A stretch of 13,571 nt of DNA. Source: Oscillospiraceae bacterium. Lineage in GTDB: Bacteria; Bacillota_A; Clostridia; Oscillospirales; CAG-272. The stretch is from the NCBI GenBank assembly GCA_015064665.1, contig SVRU01000076.1, positions 1 through 13,571 of the forward strand. Reading direction: 5' to 3'. This document shows, in pieces, positions 7,733-13,571 of this stretch. The translations under genes and the position numbers were made by a program. Under the pieces are notes generated by a model. It saw nothing but the letters and a program-made list of their open reading frames with translations, was not told the DNA's origin and did no database searches. Each line of letters opens with the position of its first letter. Position 1 is the first letter of the stretch.

Positions 7733-8971
7733 ATGAGGCTGTCGGTTTTAATATGCGTATATAATACCGACAAAAAGTATCTTGATGAATGTCTTCGGAG
7801 CATTACCGAATCAACCCTCGATGGAATAAGGGGAAATTACGAAATATGCATACTCGATGACGGCTCGGACAGGGATTATTCAGATATAGCAAAAAAATAC
7901 GGTGCAATGCTTAGAAAAACCGAAAACCGCGGAATTTATGCCGCACGGGAGGCGGTCTTAAGAATGGCGCAGGGGGAATTTTGCGTTTATTGCGATTCCG
8001 ACGACACGGTATCATGCGACTATCATCTTCCAATGCTCAACGAAGCCGAAAAAACAGGGACTGATATAATCATCAACGGCTGGGCATTCCATACGGAAAG
8101 TGCGCGGTATTACTGCCGTAAAGACGAAACCGTAAGCGGTGATATTGACCTTTGCAGCGATGAAAAGCTGCGTACTTTCTTCAAATATGGCGGCAGGTAT
8201 CATTCATTTTACGTGCTTTGGAATAAGCTTTACCGCACCGAGCTTTTAAAAAAGGCTTTTCTAAGGCTTGAAAACGAGGGGTATCCGAAAAGTGCCTCAT
8301 ATGCAGAGGATGCCGCAATTAATTTCTTTGCTTGGCGCGAGGCAAAAAGAATCAAAAATATTCACACGGGGTTCTACTTCTACCGCATTCACGCATCTCA
8401 ATCGGTCAATGCCACGACCAAAGAAAGAATTTTAAGTCAAATTGAAAGCATGAGCTTTTGCTTCTCAATAATGAGGCGGAACATTGGTGAAAACCGATAT
8501 AAAGACGAGATTCTTCATCATTTAAGAGATTGGGAAAAGCTTATGGCACGAACACATTATTCTTTAGCGAAAGCAAACGGACACGGCACGCTTTTTCCGA
8601 TAATTAAAGAAAAGTACTCAATAGACAAGCTTAAGAATTCTACGCTTATGGACGCGGGAGGATATATAGTAACAACGTTACTTGGGAAAAATTTTAAAGA
8701 AATTGACCGAATACTGCTTTCAATATGGAAATCCAAAAAACCGTTATCCATAAAATACTCACAGAGTGACGCTTACACGGCAAATTGTGTAAGAAGACTG
8801 ATTAGCTCCGGAAAAGCAATAAAGACCCGCGGCACCCCGGACGTCATGATACCCAAAGCCGATATACCGAAAAAACACCGCTTTATCCATAACGGATTTG
8901 TCTACCGAATCGGCATTGTCCTTTTCAAAAAAGGCTCGAAAGCCCGCGCTTTTCTGAAGAAATTCATATAA
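7733..8971 (+). CDS. GT2 family glycosyltransferase with long C-terminal region
   Basis: The product is a 412-residue protein with an N-terminal GT-A domain: LSVLICVYNTDKKYLDECL, ICILDDGSDRDY, CDSDD (87-91) and YVLWNKLYRTELL followed by YAEDAAINFF, the usual NKLY/ED signature of this GT2 subgroup. Residues beyond about 300 do not match anything I recognise; they end in a basic hydrophobic tail (FKKGSKARAFLKKFI) that could associate with the membrane. AAGGAGG (7717-7723) lies 9 nt before the ATG. It is the last gene of the exporter operon, 35 bp after the preceding GT2 gene, and is followed within 10 bp by a strong terminator. It probably adds one residue of the exported glycan; donor and linkage cannot be inferred. 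Confidence 0.92.
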   Translation: MRLSVLICVYNTDKKYLDECLRSITESTLDGIRGNYEICILDDGSDRDYSDIAKKYGAMLRKTENRGIYAAREAVLRMAQGEFCVYCDSDDTVSCDYHLPMLNEAEKTGTDIIINGWAFHTESARYYCRKDETVSGDIDLCSDEKLRTFFKYGGRYHSFYVLWNKLYRTELLKKAFLRLENEGYPKSASYAEDAAINFFAWREAKRIKNIHTGFYFYRIHASQSVNATTKERILSQIESMSFCFSIMRRNIGENRYKDEILHHLRDWEKLMARTHYSLAKANGHGTLFPIIKEKYSIDKLKNSTLMDAGGYIVTTLLGKNFKEIDRILLSIWKSKKPLSIKYSQSDAYTANCVRRLISSGKAIKTRGTPDVMIPKADIPKKHRFIHNGFVYRIGIVLFKKGSKARAFLKKFI

Positions 8972-8976
8972 TACAA

Positions 8977-9036
8977 AAAAGAGGGGTGAAAGCCAACCGC
9001 AAGGATAAACTTTCTTCCCTCTTTTCTTGTTTTTTA
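8977..9036. terminator. Strong rho-independent terminator, probably bidirectional
   Basis: Arms 8977-8992 (AAAAGAGGGGTGAAAG) and 9010-9025 (CTTTCTTCCCTCTTTT) pair over 16 positions with one G-T wobble and one T-T mismatch around a 17 nt loop. On the plus strand the stem is followed by a T-rich run to 9036, ending the exporter operon. On the minus strand the stem is followed by TTTTTTGTAT, so it can also end the convergent lipoprotein gene, whose stop is at 9055. Confidence 0.88.
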
Positions 9037-9054
9037 ATTATGTAATCTACATTA

Positions 9055-10659
9055 TTAATTTTCAGACCGTTTCCAATAATAGCTGTCGTATATCGACACG
9101 AGATATTCTGCATTTTGCTCCGCATCTGTTACGTTAACATATATATCGCTTGTTGCGCTTAAATCTTTAGAAATGAACCACCCCGTAGTATTCTCAAATA
9201 CAACACTTACAAGATTTGTGCAATAGGAAAACGCACGTTCTCCTATTTTCACTACGCCATCGGATATCCTGACACTCGTTATATCATTACGGTTATAAAA
9301 CGCGTATTTATAAATCTCATATTTTTCACCGTTATAGTTTTCAGGAAGAGATAACTCGGTATCAGCCCCAACATATCCAAGGAGATAATTTACGTTTGCG
9401 TAAGTTATAAACAGGTATCCGTTTTGATTAACTATTTTAGTTTCGCCTGTATGTTTTTCGAGCGGGTATACACCCCAAAAATCCTTTTCAAAGCCAGACA
9501 TATCTATTACTTCAACAAGCTTATGGCATTCACTAAAAGCATTTTCGTGAATTCTTCTTCCGGCTCTGCCTATCTTTAGGCTTGTAAGACTTATGCAATA
9601 TTCAAAGGCATGCTCATTGATTGTATTCACATTGTCGGGAATTGTCAGCTCGTAAAGTCTTGAGCACATGCTAAACGCATGCATACCAATTTCCTTTACA
9701 CCGTTTCCTATGCTCAAGCTTTCAAGGCCTCTGCAGCCCATAAACGCAAAGTCGTCAATTAAGGCAACTCCGTCTCCGATAGTTACCGTCTTAAGCCCTG
9801 TGCAATCGGAAAAAGCCCATTCATCAATAAACTCTACACTATCCGGAACCGTCAAGCTTGTAAGACTTGAACATTCGCGGAACGCGCTGCCGCTTATTCT
9901 TTTCACGCCTTCGGAAATAGTTAAATCCTTAAGACTCGTACAGCCCATAAAGGCTTGCGAACCGATATACTCTATGTTTTCGTGTAAATATACGTTTGTA
10001 ATATTTCTGCAATCTCTAAATGCCGATTCCCAGATTCCCACTACATCATATCCATTCGGAGCTTTTGCCGGAATCACTATATACGTATCAGTGCAAGTGC
10101 CTATACCGGTCACATGACAGGTTTTCTTATAATCGTTTTTGGCTTCGAATTTCAATCCGACACTTTCAACCGGTATTTCACATCGAGAACAAATACCGTT
10201 TACGTAATTGTGACCCAAAGCTTTGATTTCGGTATAAGTGGAATAACCGCAATCCGAGCACTCAACATAAGCTTCCCATCCCACCGCGGTACACGTTGCG
10301 CTTTTAGCTTCGTAATCAACAAGCGAGTGAGTATGTGCATTTCCTTCAAGAACATTGACGGTAAAGCTCTTTTTAAAATTGCCATATTTTACGATAACGG
10401 TACTCTCCCCCTTAATTAAAACACCTGAAAGAGTATAATCATTTATCTCTTCACTTGTTTCGTCACTGTAGAAAACCTCAACGGTTAAAGAATTCTTCAA
10501 CTCGTCAAGCGATGTGTTTTCATAAATCTGTACAGTTTCATCAAAATTCACAGATATTGAAACAGCAGTCTTGCTATCACCGCCACAAGAAATAAAAGAA
10601 AAAACAAAAATCACCAAAACAGTCAATATGCAAAAAACATTTATGATTCTTCTTTTCAT
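9055..10659 (-). CDS. BspA-like leucine-rich-repeat lipoprotein
   Basis: This is a predicted surface lipoprotein of 534 residues. It starts MKRRIINVFCILTV, a basic then hydrophobic signal peptide ending in the lipobox FISC with Cys25 as lipidation site. Residues about 30-108 look like a bacterial Ig-type segment (VFYSDETSEEI, GESTVIVKYGNFKKSFTVNV). Next comes a CSDCG...LGHNYVNGICSRC segment, a zinc-ribbon-like module often seen in Clostridia surface proteins. From about residue 206 there are eight tandem 23-residue repeats of the LRR_5 type (pattern I..xAFxxCxxLxxLxIxxxV), an unlike stretch at about 390-445, then two more repeats. ATG 10659 is chosen because GGGAGG (10665-10670) lies 5 nt upstream and the signal peptide starts there; the in-frame extension to 10746 would run through the promoter. 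Family members bind host matrix or other cells; the target here is unknown. It is convergent with the exporter operon. Confidence 0.92.
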   Translation of the reverse strand: MKRRIINVFCILTVLVIFVFSFISCGGDSKTAVSISVNFDETVQIYENTSLDELKNSLTVEVFYSDETSEEINDYTLSGVLIKGESTVIVKYGNFKKSFTVNVLEGNAHTHSLVDYEAKSATCTAVGWEAYVECSDCGYSTYTEIKALGHNYVNGICSRCEIPVESVGLKFEAKNDYKKTCHVTGIGTCTDTYIVIPAKAPNGYDVVGIWESAFRDCRNITNVYLHENIEYIGSQAFMGCTSLKDLTISEGVKRISGSAFRECSSLTSLTVPDSVEFIDEWAFSDCTGLKTVTIGDGVALIDDFAFMGCRGLESLSIGNGVKEIGMHAFSMCSRLYELTIPDNVNTINEHAFEYCISLTSLKIGRAGRRIHENAFSECHKLVEVIDMSGFEKDFWGVYPLEKHTGETKIVNQNGYLFITYANVNYLLGYVGADTELSLPENYNGEKYEIYKYAFYNRNDITSVRISDGVVKIGERAFSYCTNLVSVVFENTTGWFISKDLSATSDIYVNVTDAEQNAEYLVSIYDSYYWKRSEN

Positions 10660-10696
10660 GACTTCCTCCCTAAAACACAATTTTTTCCATAGCGTC

Positions 10697-10724
10697 ATTA
10701 TATCATAAAGAAGCAAAAAAACAA
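10697..10724 (-). promoter_or_regulatory. Promoter of the LRR lipoprotein gene
   Basis: The minus strand has an extended -10, TGATATAAT (-10 hexamer at 10697-10702), with -35-like TTGTTT (10719-10724) 16 nt upstream. Transcription would start near 10690, leaving a short leader of about 30 nt that contains GGGAGG. This supports the internal ATG at 10659 as the true start, since the longer reading frame would begin upstream of the transcript. Confidence 0.7.
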
Positions 10725-10750
10725 ACACCGTAAAAACAAGAGACAAAAGC

Positions 10751-10787
10751 CCTTGTTAACCAACGGACATTACGCAGTTGTTCAAGG
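10751..10787 (-). terminator. Imperfect hairpin after the GT2 gene, possible terminator
   Basis: CCTTG (10751-10755) pairs with CAAGG (10783-10787), and AAC/AAC segments inside pair with GTTGTT (10777-10782) across small bulges around a 12 nt loop. On the minus strand it is followed only by GCTTTTGTC and, farther on, CTTGTTTTT, so termination would be weak. It lies between the codirectional GT2 and lipoprotein genes. I see nothing else in the rest of the 10660-10879 gap beyond this and the lipoprotein promoter. Confidence 0.3.
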
Positions 10788-10879
10788 TCTAATTTGTTAT
10801 ATTAGCCGCAAGAGATAAGTATCAAAAATTCTGAAAATTAAGAACACAGAGCGCGTTCGTACTAATCTCACCGTAATAA

Positions 10880-11983
10880 TCAATAGTTCTTTTTAAATAT
10901 TCTTGAAAGAAAGGCGCGGAAGCGTCTTTTTTTCTTTGCAATTTCAATATTCTGCTTTACGTTGCCCACTACCCTCAGCTCACCTTTTCTGTTAAGGCGG
11001 CGTTTGTACTCATCAAAATTGTAGAGCTGAACAAACACAACGAAACGACACAGCTCGTCACTGTCAAAATCCGAGGCATCCTTACCCTGCCAGCCGAGAA
11101 GCTCGGCATATTCGTTGTGCAATATATTCCAGAAATTTTTCTTTTCATCACCTGTCAGGCGATTAAAGATTCTGTTAGAGCGGCTTGCCGACAAATTCAA
11201 ATAGGAGCGGAACAGGGGCGCGTACATACCGTTATGAACAAGAAATTCCTTGATTTTAAGATATACAAAGGGTATCTGATGATAATATTTGTTCAAAAAC
11301 TTGACACGGGCTTGCTCTGAATGTATTCTGTGATGAATCATCACCTTATCAATTTTTTCCACTCTCTCAGCAAGCGACATAGCCGACGTCACAAAAAACA
11401 CGTCCTCGTATATCCTAACGTCCTGCAAGAAATGAAGTCCTTTTTCTTCTACGAAGCTTCGTCGGAAAAGCTTATTCCACGCAGCCCCCGTCGTTGAAGA
11501 AAGGATATGATCGGGGTACTCGTTTTTCGAGGTAACCTTTCCCTGCTTGAAAATATTACTGTTTTCCGCTTCGGTGACGGGTTCAAATCTTGACTTGCGG
11601 CTGTTATATAAATCGTACCCTGCGATAGCTATATCAAGGTTGTCCTTAATCGCAATGTTGTAAAGTGTTTCAAGAAAGGCAGGCTCTGCAAAATCGTCGG
11701 CATCAAGAAAGGCAATATACTCGCCTCTCGCGCGGCGCATACCGTTATTTCTTGCAAGACCGATTCCCGCGTTGGTTTCGGTTATTATTCTTACTCTTCC
11801 GTCACGCTCTTGATATTCTTTGATTATCTCAAGCGAGTTATCCGTCGAGCCGTCGTCAACGCAAATTATCTCAATTTCTGAAAGAGTCTGATCAAGTGCA
11901 CTGTCAAGCGCAGGTCTGAGATAACTTGCGGCATTATAAATCGGCATTATGACCGATACCTTTATATCAGCAGTTATTTCCAT
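10880..11983 (-). CDS. GT2 family glycosyltransferase
   Basis: The product is a 367-residue cytoplasmic GT-A enzyme. Visible motifs are VSVIMPIYNAASYL, IICVDDGSTDNS, NAGIGLARNNGM, the metal-binding DADD (94-97), GAAWNKLFRRSF and IYEDVFFV, all standard for EpsJ/WcaA-like GT2 enzymes in surface polysaccharide loci. The C-terminus is strongly basic (IAKKKRRFRAFLSRIFKKNY) and likely sits on the membrane. The upstream match to the ribosome is weak (GGAT, 7 nt before ATG), yet the family N-terminus fixes the start within a few residues. It stands apart from the exporter operon, with its own near-consensus promoter and a 7 bp-arm palindrome at the predicted transcription start, so it may be controlled separately. 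Substrate unknown. Confidence 0.92.
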   Translation of the reverse strand: MEITADIKVSVIMPIYNAASYLRPALDSALDQTLSEIEIICVDDGSTDNSLEIIKEYQERDGRVRIITETNAGIGLARNNGMRRARGEYIAFLDADDFAEPAFLETLYNIAIKDNLDIAIAGYDLYNSRKSRFEPVTEAENSNIFKQGKVTSKNEYPDHILSSTTGAAWNKLFRRSFVEEKGLHFLQDVRIYEDVFFVTSAMSLAERVEKIDKVMIHHRIHSEQARVKFLNKYYHQIPFVYLKIKEFLVHNGMYAPLFRSYLNLSASRSNRIFNRLTGDEKKNFWNILHNEYAELLGWQGKDASDFDSDELCRFVVFVQLYNFDEYKRRLNRKGELRVVGNVKQNIEIAKKKRRFRAFLSRIFKKNY

Positions 11984-12009
11984 ATAATCATCCGATTTTT
12001 TATTATTTA

Positions 12010-12025
12010 ATATACATGTGTATAT
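12010..12025. promoter_or_regulatory. Palindrome at the predicted start site of the GT2 gene
   Basis: ATATACA (12010-12016) and TGTATAT (12019-12025) are perfect inverted copies separated by TG. They cover about +1 to +16 of the transcript predicted from the promoter at 12032-12060. Size and position would suit a dimeric repressor, but the sequence is all weak A/T alternation with few G or C bases, so chance is a real alternative. Confidence 0.3.
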
Positions 12026-12031
12026 GTATAT

Positions 12032-12060
12032 ATTGTATCAAATGTACCTGAAAAAGTCAA
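12032..12060 (-). promoter_or_regulatory. Sigma-A promoter of the GT2 gene
   Basis: The minus strand reads TTGACT (12055-12060), 17 nt, TACAAT (12032-12037), a near-consensus sigma-A promoter with predicted start near 12025 and a leader of about 40 nt. It lies back to back with the oxidoreductase promoter in the 168 bp divergent region. Confidence 0.8.
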
Positions 12061-12088
12061 CAGTATACCGTTTTTTATTTCACGTCAC

Positions 12089-12117
12089 TTGTTTTTTGTT
12101 TTTCTGCATGCTATAAT
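12089..12117 (+). promoter_or_regulatory. Promoter of the FAD oxidoreductase gene
   Basis: A perfect TATAAT (12112-12117) preceded by TG at the extended -10 position (ATGC-TATAAT) has a -35-like TTGTTT (12089-12094) at 17 nt. Transcription would start near 12124, 12 nt before the AAGGAGG ribosome binding site (12136-12142). The -35 is poor, but the extended -10 compensates. Confidence 0.75.
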
Positions 12118-12151
12118 TAAATAAAAATCAGAAATAAGGAGGCCTTTAATT

Positions 12152-13408
12152 ATGAAAAAATACGACGTTGCCGTCGTAGGCGGAGGCTTTGCAGGCACGG
12201 CCGCAGCTATTGCCGCTGCGCGCGGAGGCGCAAATGTATTAATCATTGAAAAGGGTAATTCCTTGGGCGGTGCGGCAGTTAACTGTTTAGTTAATCCCTT
12301 TATGAGATCCTGGGGATTTCACGATGACGGAACGAGACTCTATTTGTCACGCGGTATTTTCAGCGAAATAGTCCAAAATCTGATGAAAATTGACGGATAC
12401 GTCCCTTATTATAAGATATTTGACGAAGAAAAACTGAAACTGGTGCTTTTTGAAATGGTTGAAAAAGAAAATATCGACCTGCTTTTTCACGCATATATTT
12501 TTAAAACCGAGATTAAAGACGGACTTATTCAATCGGCTTTTGCCGCAACAGTTGGAGGAGTCGAGGAAATTCAAGCTGATTATTTTATTGACTCAACGGG
12601 TGATGCGCAGCTTGCTTTTTTATCGGATTGCCCCACAAGGCTTGGAAGAGAGCCGGATAATCTTTGTCAACCCATGACGCTTTGCTTCAGAGTCGGCGGT
12701 GTCAACGTTGAGAAATTCTACGAAGAAAAAGAAGAGATGAACCGACTTTACGCCGAATATCTGAATCGGGGAGAATTTATAAATCCGAGAGAAAACATTT
12801 TAGTATTTAAGACTATGCACAAGGACGTTTTGCATTTTAATACCACCCGTGTCGTAAAAAAGAACCCAACGTCCGCATTTGAAGTGACCGAAGCTGAATT
12901 AATTGCAAGAAAACAGATCTACGAAGTATTTGATTTTATGAAAAAACATGCCTCAAGCATGAAGGATGCCTACATTCTGTCTACTGCGGCAGAAATAGGC
13001 GTTCGCGAAAGCAGAATGATAGTCGGCGATTACGTTTTGACCGAAAATGATTGCAAGGCGTTAACGGTTTTTGAGGACAGAATAGCGGCTTGCAATTACG
13101 ATATAGATATACACAACCCGGAGGGTACGGGCACAAGCCACTACTTTTTCAAAGGCGAGGATTATTACACGATACCCTACCGAAGCCTTATACCGAAGGG
13201 TGTAGACAATATGCTGATTGCGGGGCGTTGCATTTCTTCGGATCACGGAGCGCAAGCATCCTACCGCATCATGCCCACTGTTTGCAGCATAGGCGAAGCC
13301 GCAGGCACCGCAGCAGCGCTTGCCGCAGAAAACAAAAAAGCAGTACGCGAAATAGACGTTAAAAAGCTTCAAGACCGTCTTACCGCTTCCGGTGCATTTA
13401 TAGGTTAA
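12152..13408 (+). CDS. FAD-dependent oxidoreductase (FAD_oxidored family)
   Basis: The product is a 418-residue soluble flavoprotein. The N-terminal Rossmann motif is clear: VAVVGGGFAGTAAAIAAARG (GxGxxG at 10-15) with Glu33 in VLIIEKG for the FAD ribose, followed by LGGAAVNCLVNPF. A second FAD-contact region, DYFIDSTGDAQLAF, lies in the middle, and the C-terminal MLIAGRCISS (354-363) ...SIGEAAGTAAALA closes the fold as in complete members. These match the FAD_oxidored group (often labelled 'FAD-dependent oxidoreductase' or, misleadingly, xanthan lyase), whose substrates are mostly uncharacterised. No Fe-S cysteine cluster is visible. AAGGAGG lies 9 nt before the ATG. It has its own promoter, is divergent from the GT2 gene and is followed by an insertion sequence, so no neighbour indicates a pathway. 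Confidence 0.88.
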   Translation: MKKYDVAVVGGGFAGTAAAIAAARGGANVLIIEKGNSLGGAAVNCLVNPFMRSWGFHDDGTRLYLSRGIFSEIVQNLMKIDGYVPYYKIFDEEKLKLVLFEMVEKENIDLLFHAYIFKTEIKDGLIQSAFAATVGGVEEIQADYFIDSTGDAQLAFLSDCPTRLGREPDNLCQPMTLCFRVGGVNVEKFYEEKEEMNRLYAEYLNRGEFINPRENILVFKTMHKDVLHFNTTRVVKKNPTSAFEVTEAELIARKQIYEVFDFMKKHASSMKDAYILSTAAEIGVRESRMIVGDYVLTENDCKALTVFEDRIAACNYDIDIHNPEGTGTSHYFFKGEDYYTIPYRSLIPKGVDNMLIAGRCISSDHGAQASYRIMPTVCSIGEAAGTAAALAAENKKAVREIDVKKLQDRLTASGAFIG

Positions 13409-13410
13409 TA

Positions 13411-13431
13411 GCCTTTTACGATAAAGAAGGC
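13411..13431 (+). terminator. Small hairpin after the oxidoreductase gene
   Basis: GCCTT (13411-13415) pairs with AAGGC (13427-13431) around an 11 nt loop, beginning 3 nt after the stop codon. It is followed by AGCTCATTTTAATT, a poor T-run. It may give partial termination ahead of the insertion sequence. Confidence 0.35.
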
Positions 13432-13449
13432 AGCTCATTTTAATTGATA

Positions 13450-13512
13450 TAATCCCCTTAAAGTAGACACTTGAAAAAACAAAAAGTATTCAAGACTACT
13501 TTAAGGGGGTTA
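13450..13512 (+). promoter_or_regulatory. Hairpin covering the transposase ribosome binding site
   Basis: CCCCTTAAAGTAG (13454-13466) and CTACTTTAAGGGG (13496-13508) are perfect inverted copies. Pairing extends outward four more positions (one a G-T wobble), and inward CTTGAA (13470-13475) pairs with TTCAAG (13489-13494). The outer 3' arm contains AAGGGGG, the likely ribosome binding site 8 nt before the transposase ATG, and the stem is followed by TTATTTTT. It could both block translation on read-through transcripts and terminate them. Confidence 0.7.
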
Positions 13513-13517
13513 TTTTT

Positions 13518-13571
13518 ATGCGAAGGAAATCGCGCAAGAACAAGAAATACAGTATTGAATTGAAAGTGCAA
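13518..13571 (+). CDS. Transposase OrfA, N-terminal fragment (partial)
   Basis: Eighteen codons are present before the window ends: MRRKSRKNKKYSIELKVQ. The lysine-rich start followed by KYSxExKxQ is the usual opening of the helix-turn-helix OrfA of IS3-family elements, which binds the element ends and is joined to OrfB by frameshifting. The ATG at 13518 follows AAGGGGG (13503-13509) by 8 nt. The call rests on a short fragment plus the preceding inverted-repeat context. Confidence 0.6.
   Translation, partial: MRRKSRKNKKYSIELKVQ

Larger units (their letters stand above)
13445..13571 (+). mobile_element. Left end of an insertion sequence, probably IS3 family (partial)
   Basis: From a TG at 13445, a plausible IS3-type terminus, the sequence runs through CCCCTTAAAGTAGACAC, a pattern typical of IS3-group ends, into a long hairpin and the start of a transposase gene. 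The right end, orfB and any target duplication lie outside the window, so boundary and family are provisional. An extended -10, TGATATAAT (13445-13453), could drive the transposase, with no recognisable -35. Confidence 0.6.

Noticed and set aside
9480..10050. Tandem DNA repeat or CRISPR-like array within 9480-10050
   Set aside because: The 69 bp periodicity is degenerate and follows the 23-residue protein repeats; there are no constant direct repeats with unique spacers.
10670..10690. Six-codon frame (MEKIVF) upstream of the lipoprotein ribosome binding site
   Set aside because: Its ATG coincides with the predicted transcription start and has no ribosome binding site, unlike the rpsL leader frame; chance occurrence is likely.
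10660..10746. Upstream extension of the lipoprotein reading frame (29 extra residues, hydrophobic)
   Set aside because: It spans the predicted promoter and the GGGAGG site; the lipoprotein signal peptide begins cleanly at ATG 10659.
5168..10842. Shared 13-mer TCTGAAAATTAAG at 5168-5180 and 10830-10842, both near ends of glycosyltransferase genes
   Set aside because: In AT-rich sequence one such match over this length is expected by chance, and the flanks do not align further.

Overview
The window looks like chromosomal DNA from an anaerobic Firmicute, most likely an uncultured gut or rumen Clostridia. The grounds are strong AGGAGG-type ribosome binding sites, sigma-A promoters, moderately AT-rich sequence, a Gram-positive-type ribosomal protein S12 with its insertion, and a BspA-like leucine-rich-repeat lipoprotein. 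This placement is inference; no rRNA gene is present.

Region 1 (1-2557, minus strand) is the str operon, rpsL-rpsG-fusA, with fusA running off the left edge. It has a near-consensus promoter (TTGACA, 17 nt, TACAAT), a possible nine-codon leader ORF ahead of rpsL, and a 140 nt rpsL-rpsG spacer that may hold a control structure. S12 carries arginine at position 101, the classic streptomycin-resistance site (E. coli K88).

Region 2 (2586-9036) is a surface-glycan locus. A divergent 855-residue protein joins a GT2 domain, a GT8 domain and a C-terminal ILEI-like domain. Facing the other way is a four-gene operon: an ABC-2 polysaccharide-export permease (Wzm/TagG type), its ATPase (Wzt/TagH type, without a C-terminal glycan-binding domain) and two GT2 glycosyltransferases. 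It closes with a strong, probably bidirectional terminator. Together these genes could build a short cytoplasmic polysaccharide or teichoic-acid-like chain and export it. No initiating phosphoglycosyltransferase, ligase or nucleotide-sugar synthesis gene is in view.

Region 3 (9055-12060, minus strand) holds a lipoprotein with an Ig-like segment, a CxxC/CxxC segment and about ten 23-residue leucine-rich repeats, preceded by another GT2 gene. Each has its own promoter. Region 4 (12089-13408, plus) is a FAD-dependent oxidoreductase of the FAD_oxidored family, divergent from the GT2 gene. Region 5 (about 13445 to the right edge) is the left end of an insertion sequence, probably IS3 family, with the start of its OrfA and a long hairpin that covers the OrfA ribosome binding site.

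Main points for a second look: the GT2-GT8-ILEI fusion, whose ILEI-like half-motifs appear in swapped order relative to animal ILEI domains; the S12 K-to-R substitution; the leader ORF of rpsL; the insertion-sequence hairpin; and the palindrome at the start site of the 10880-11983 gene. I saw no CRISPR array, tRNA, rRNA, toxin-antitoxin pair or evident defence system.
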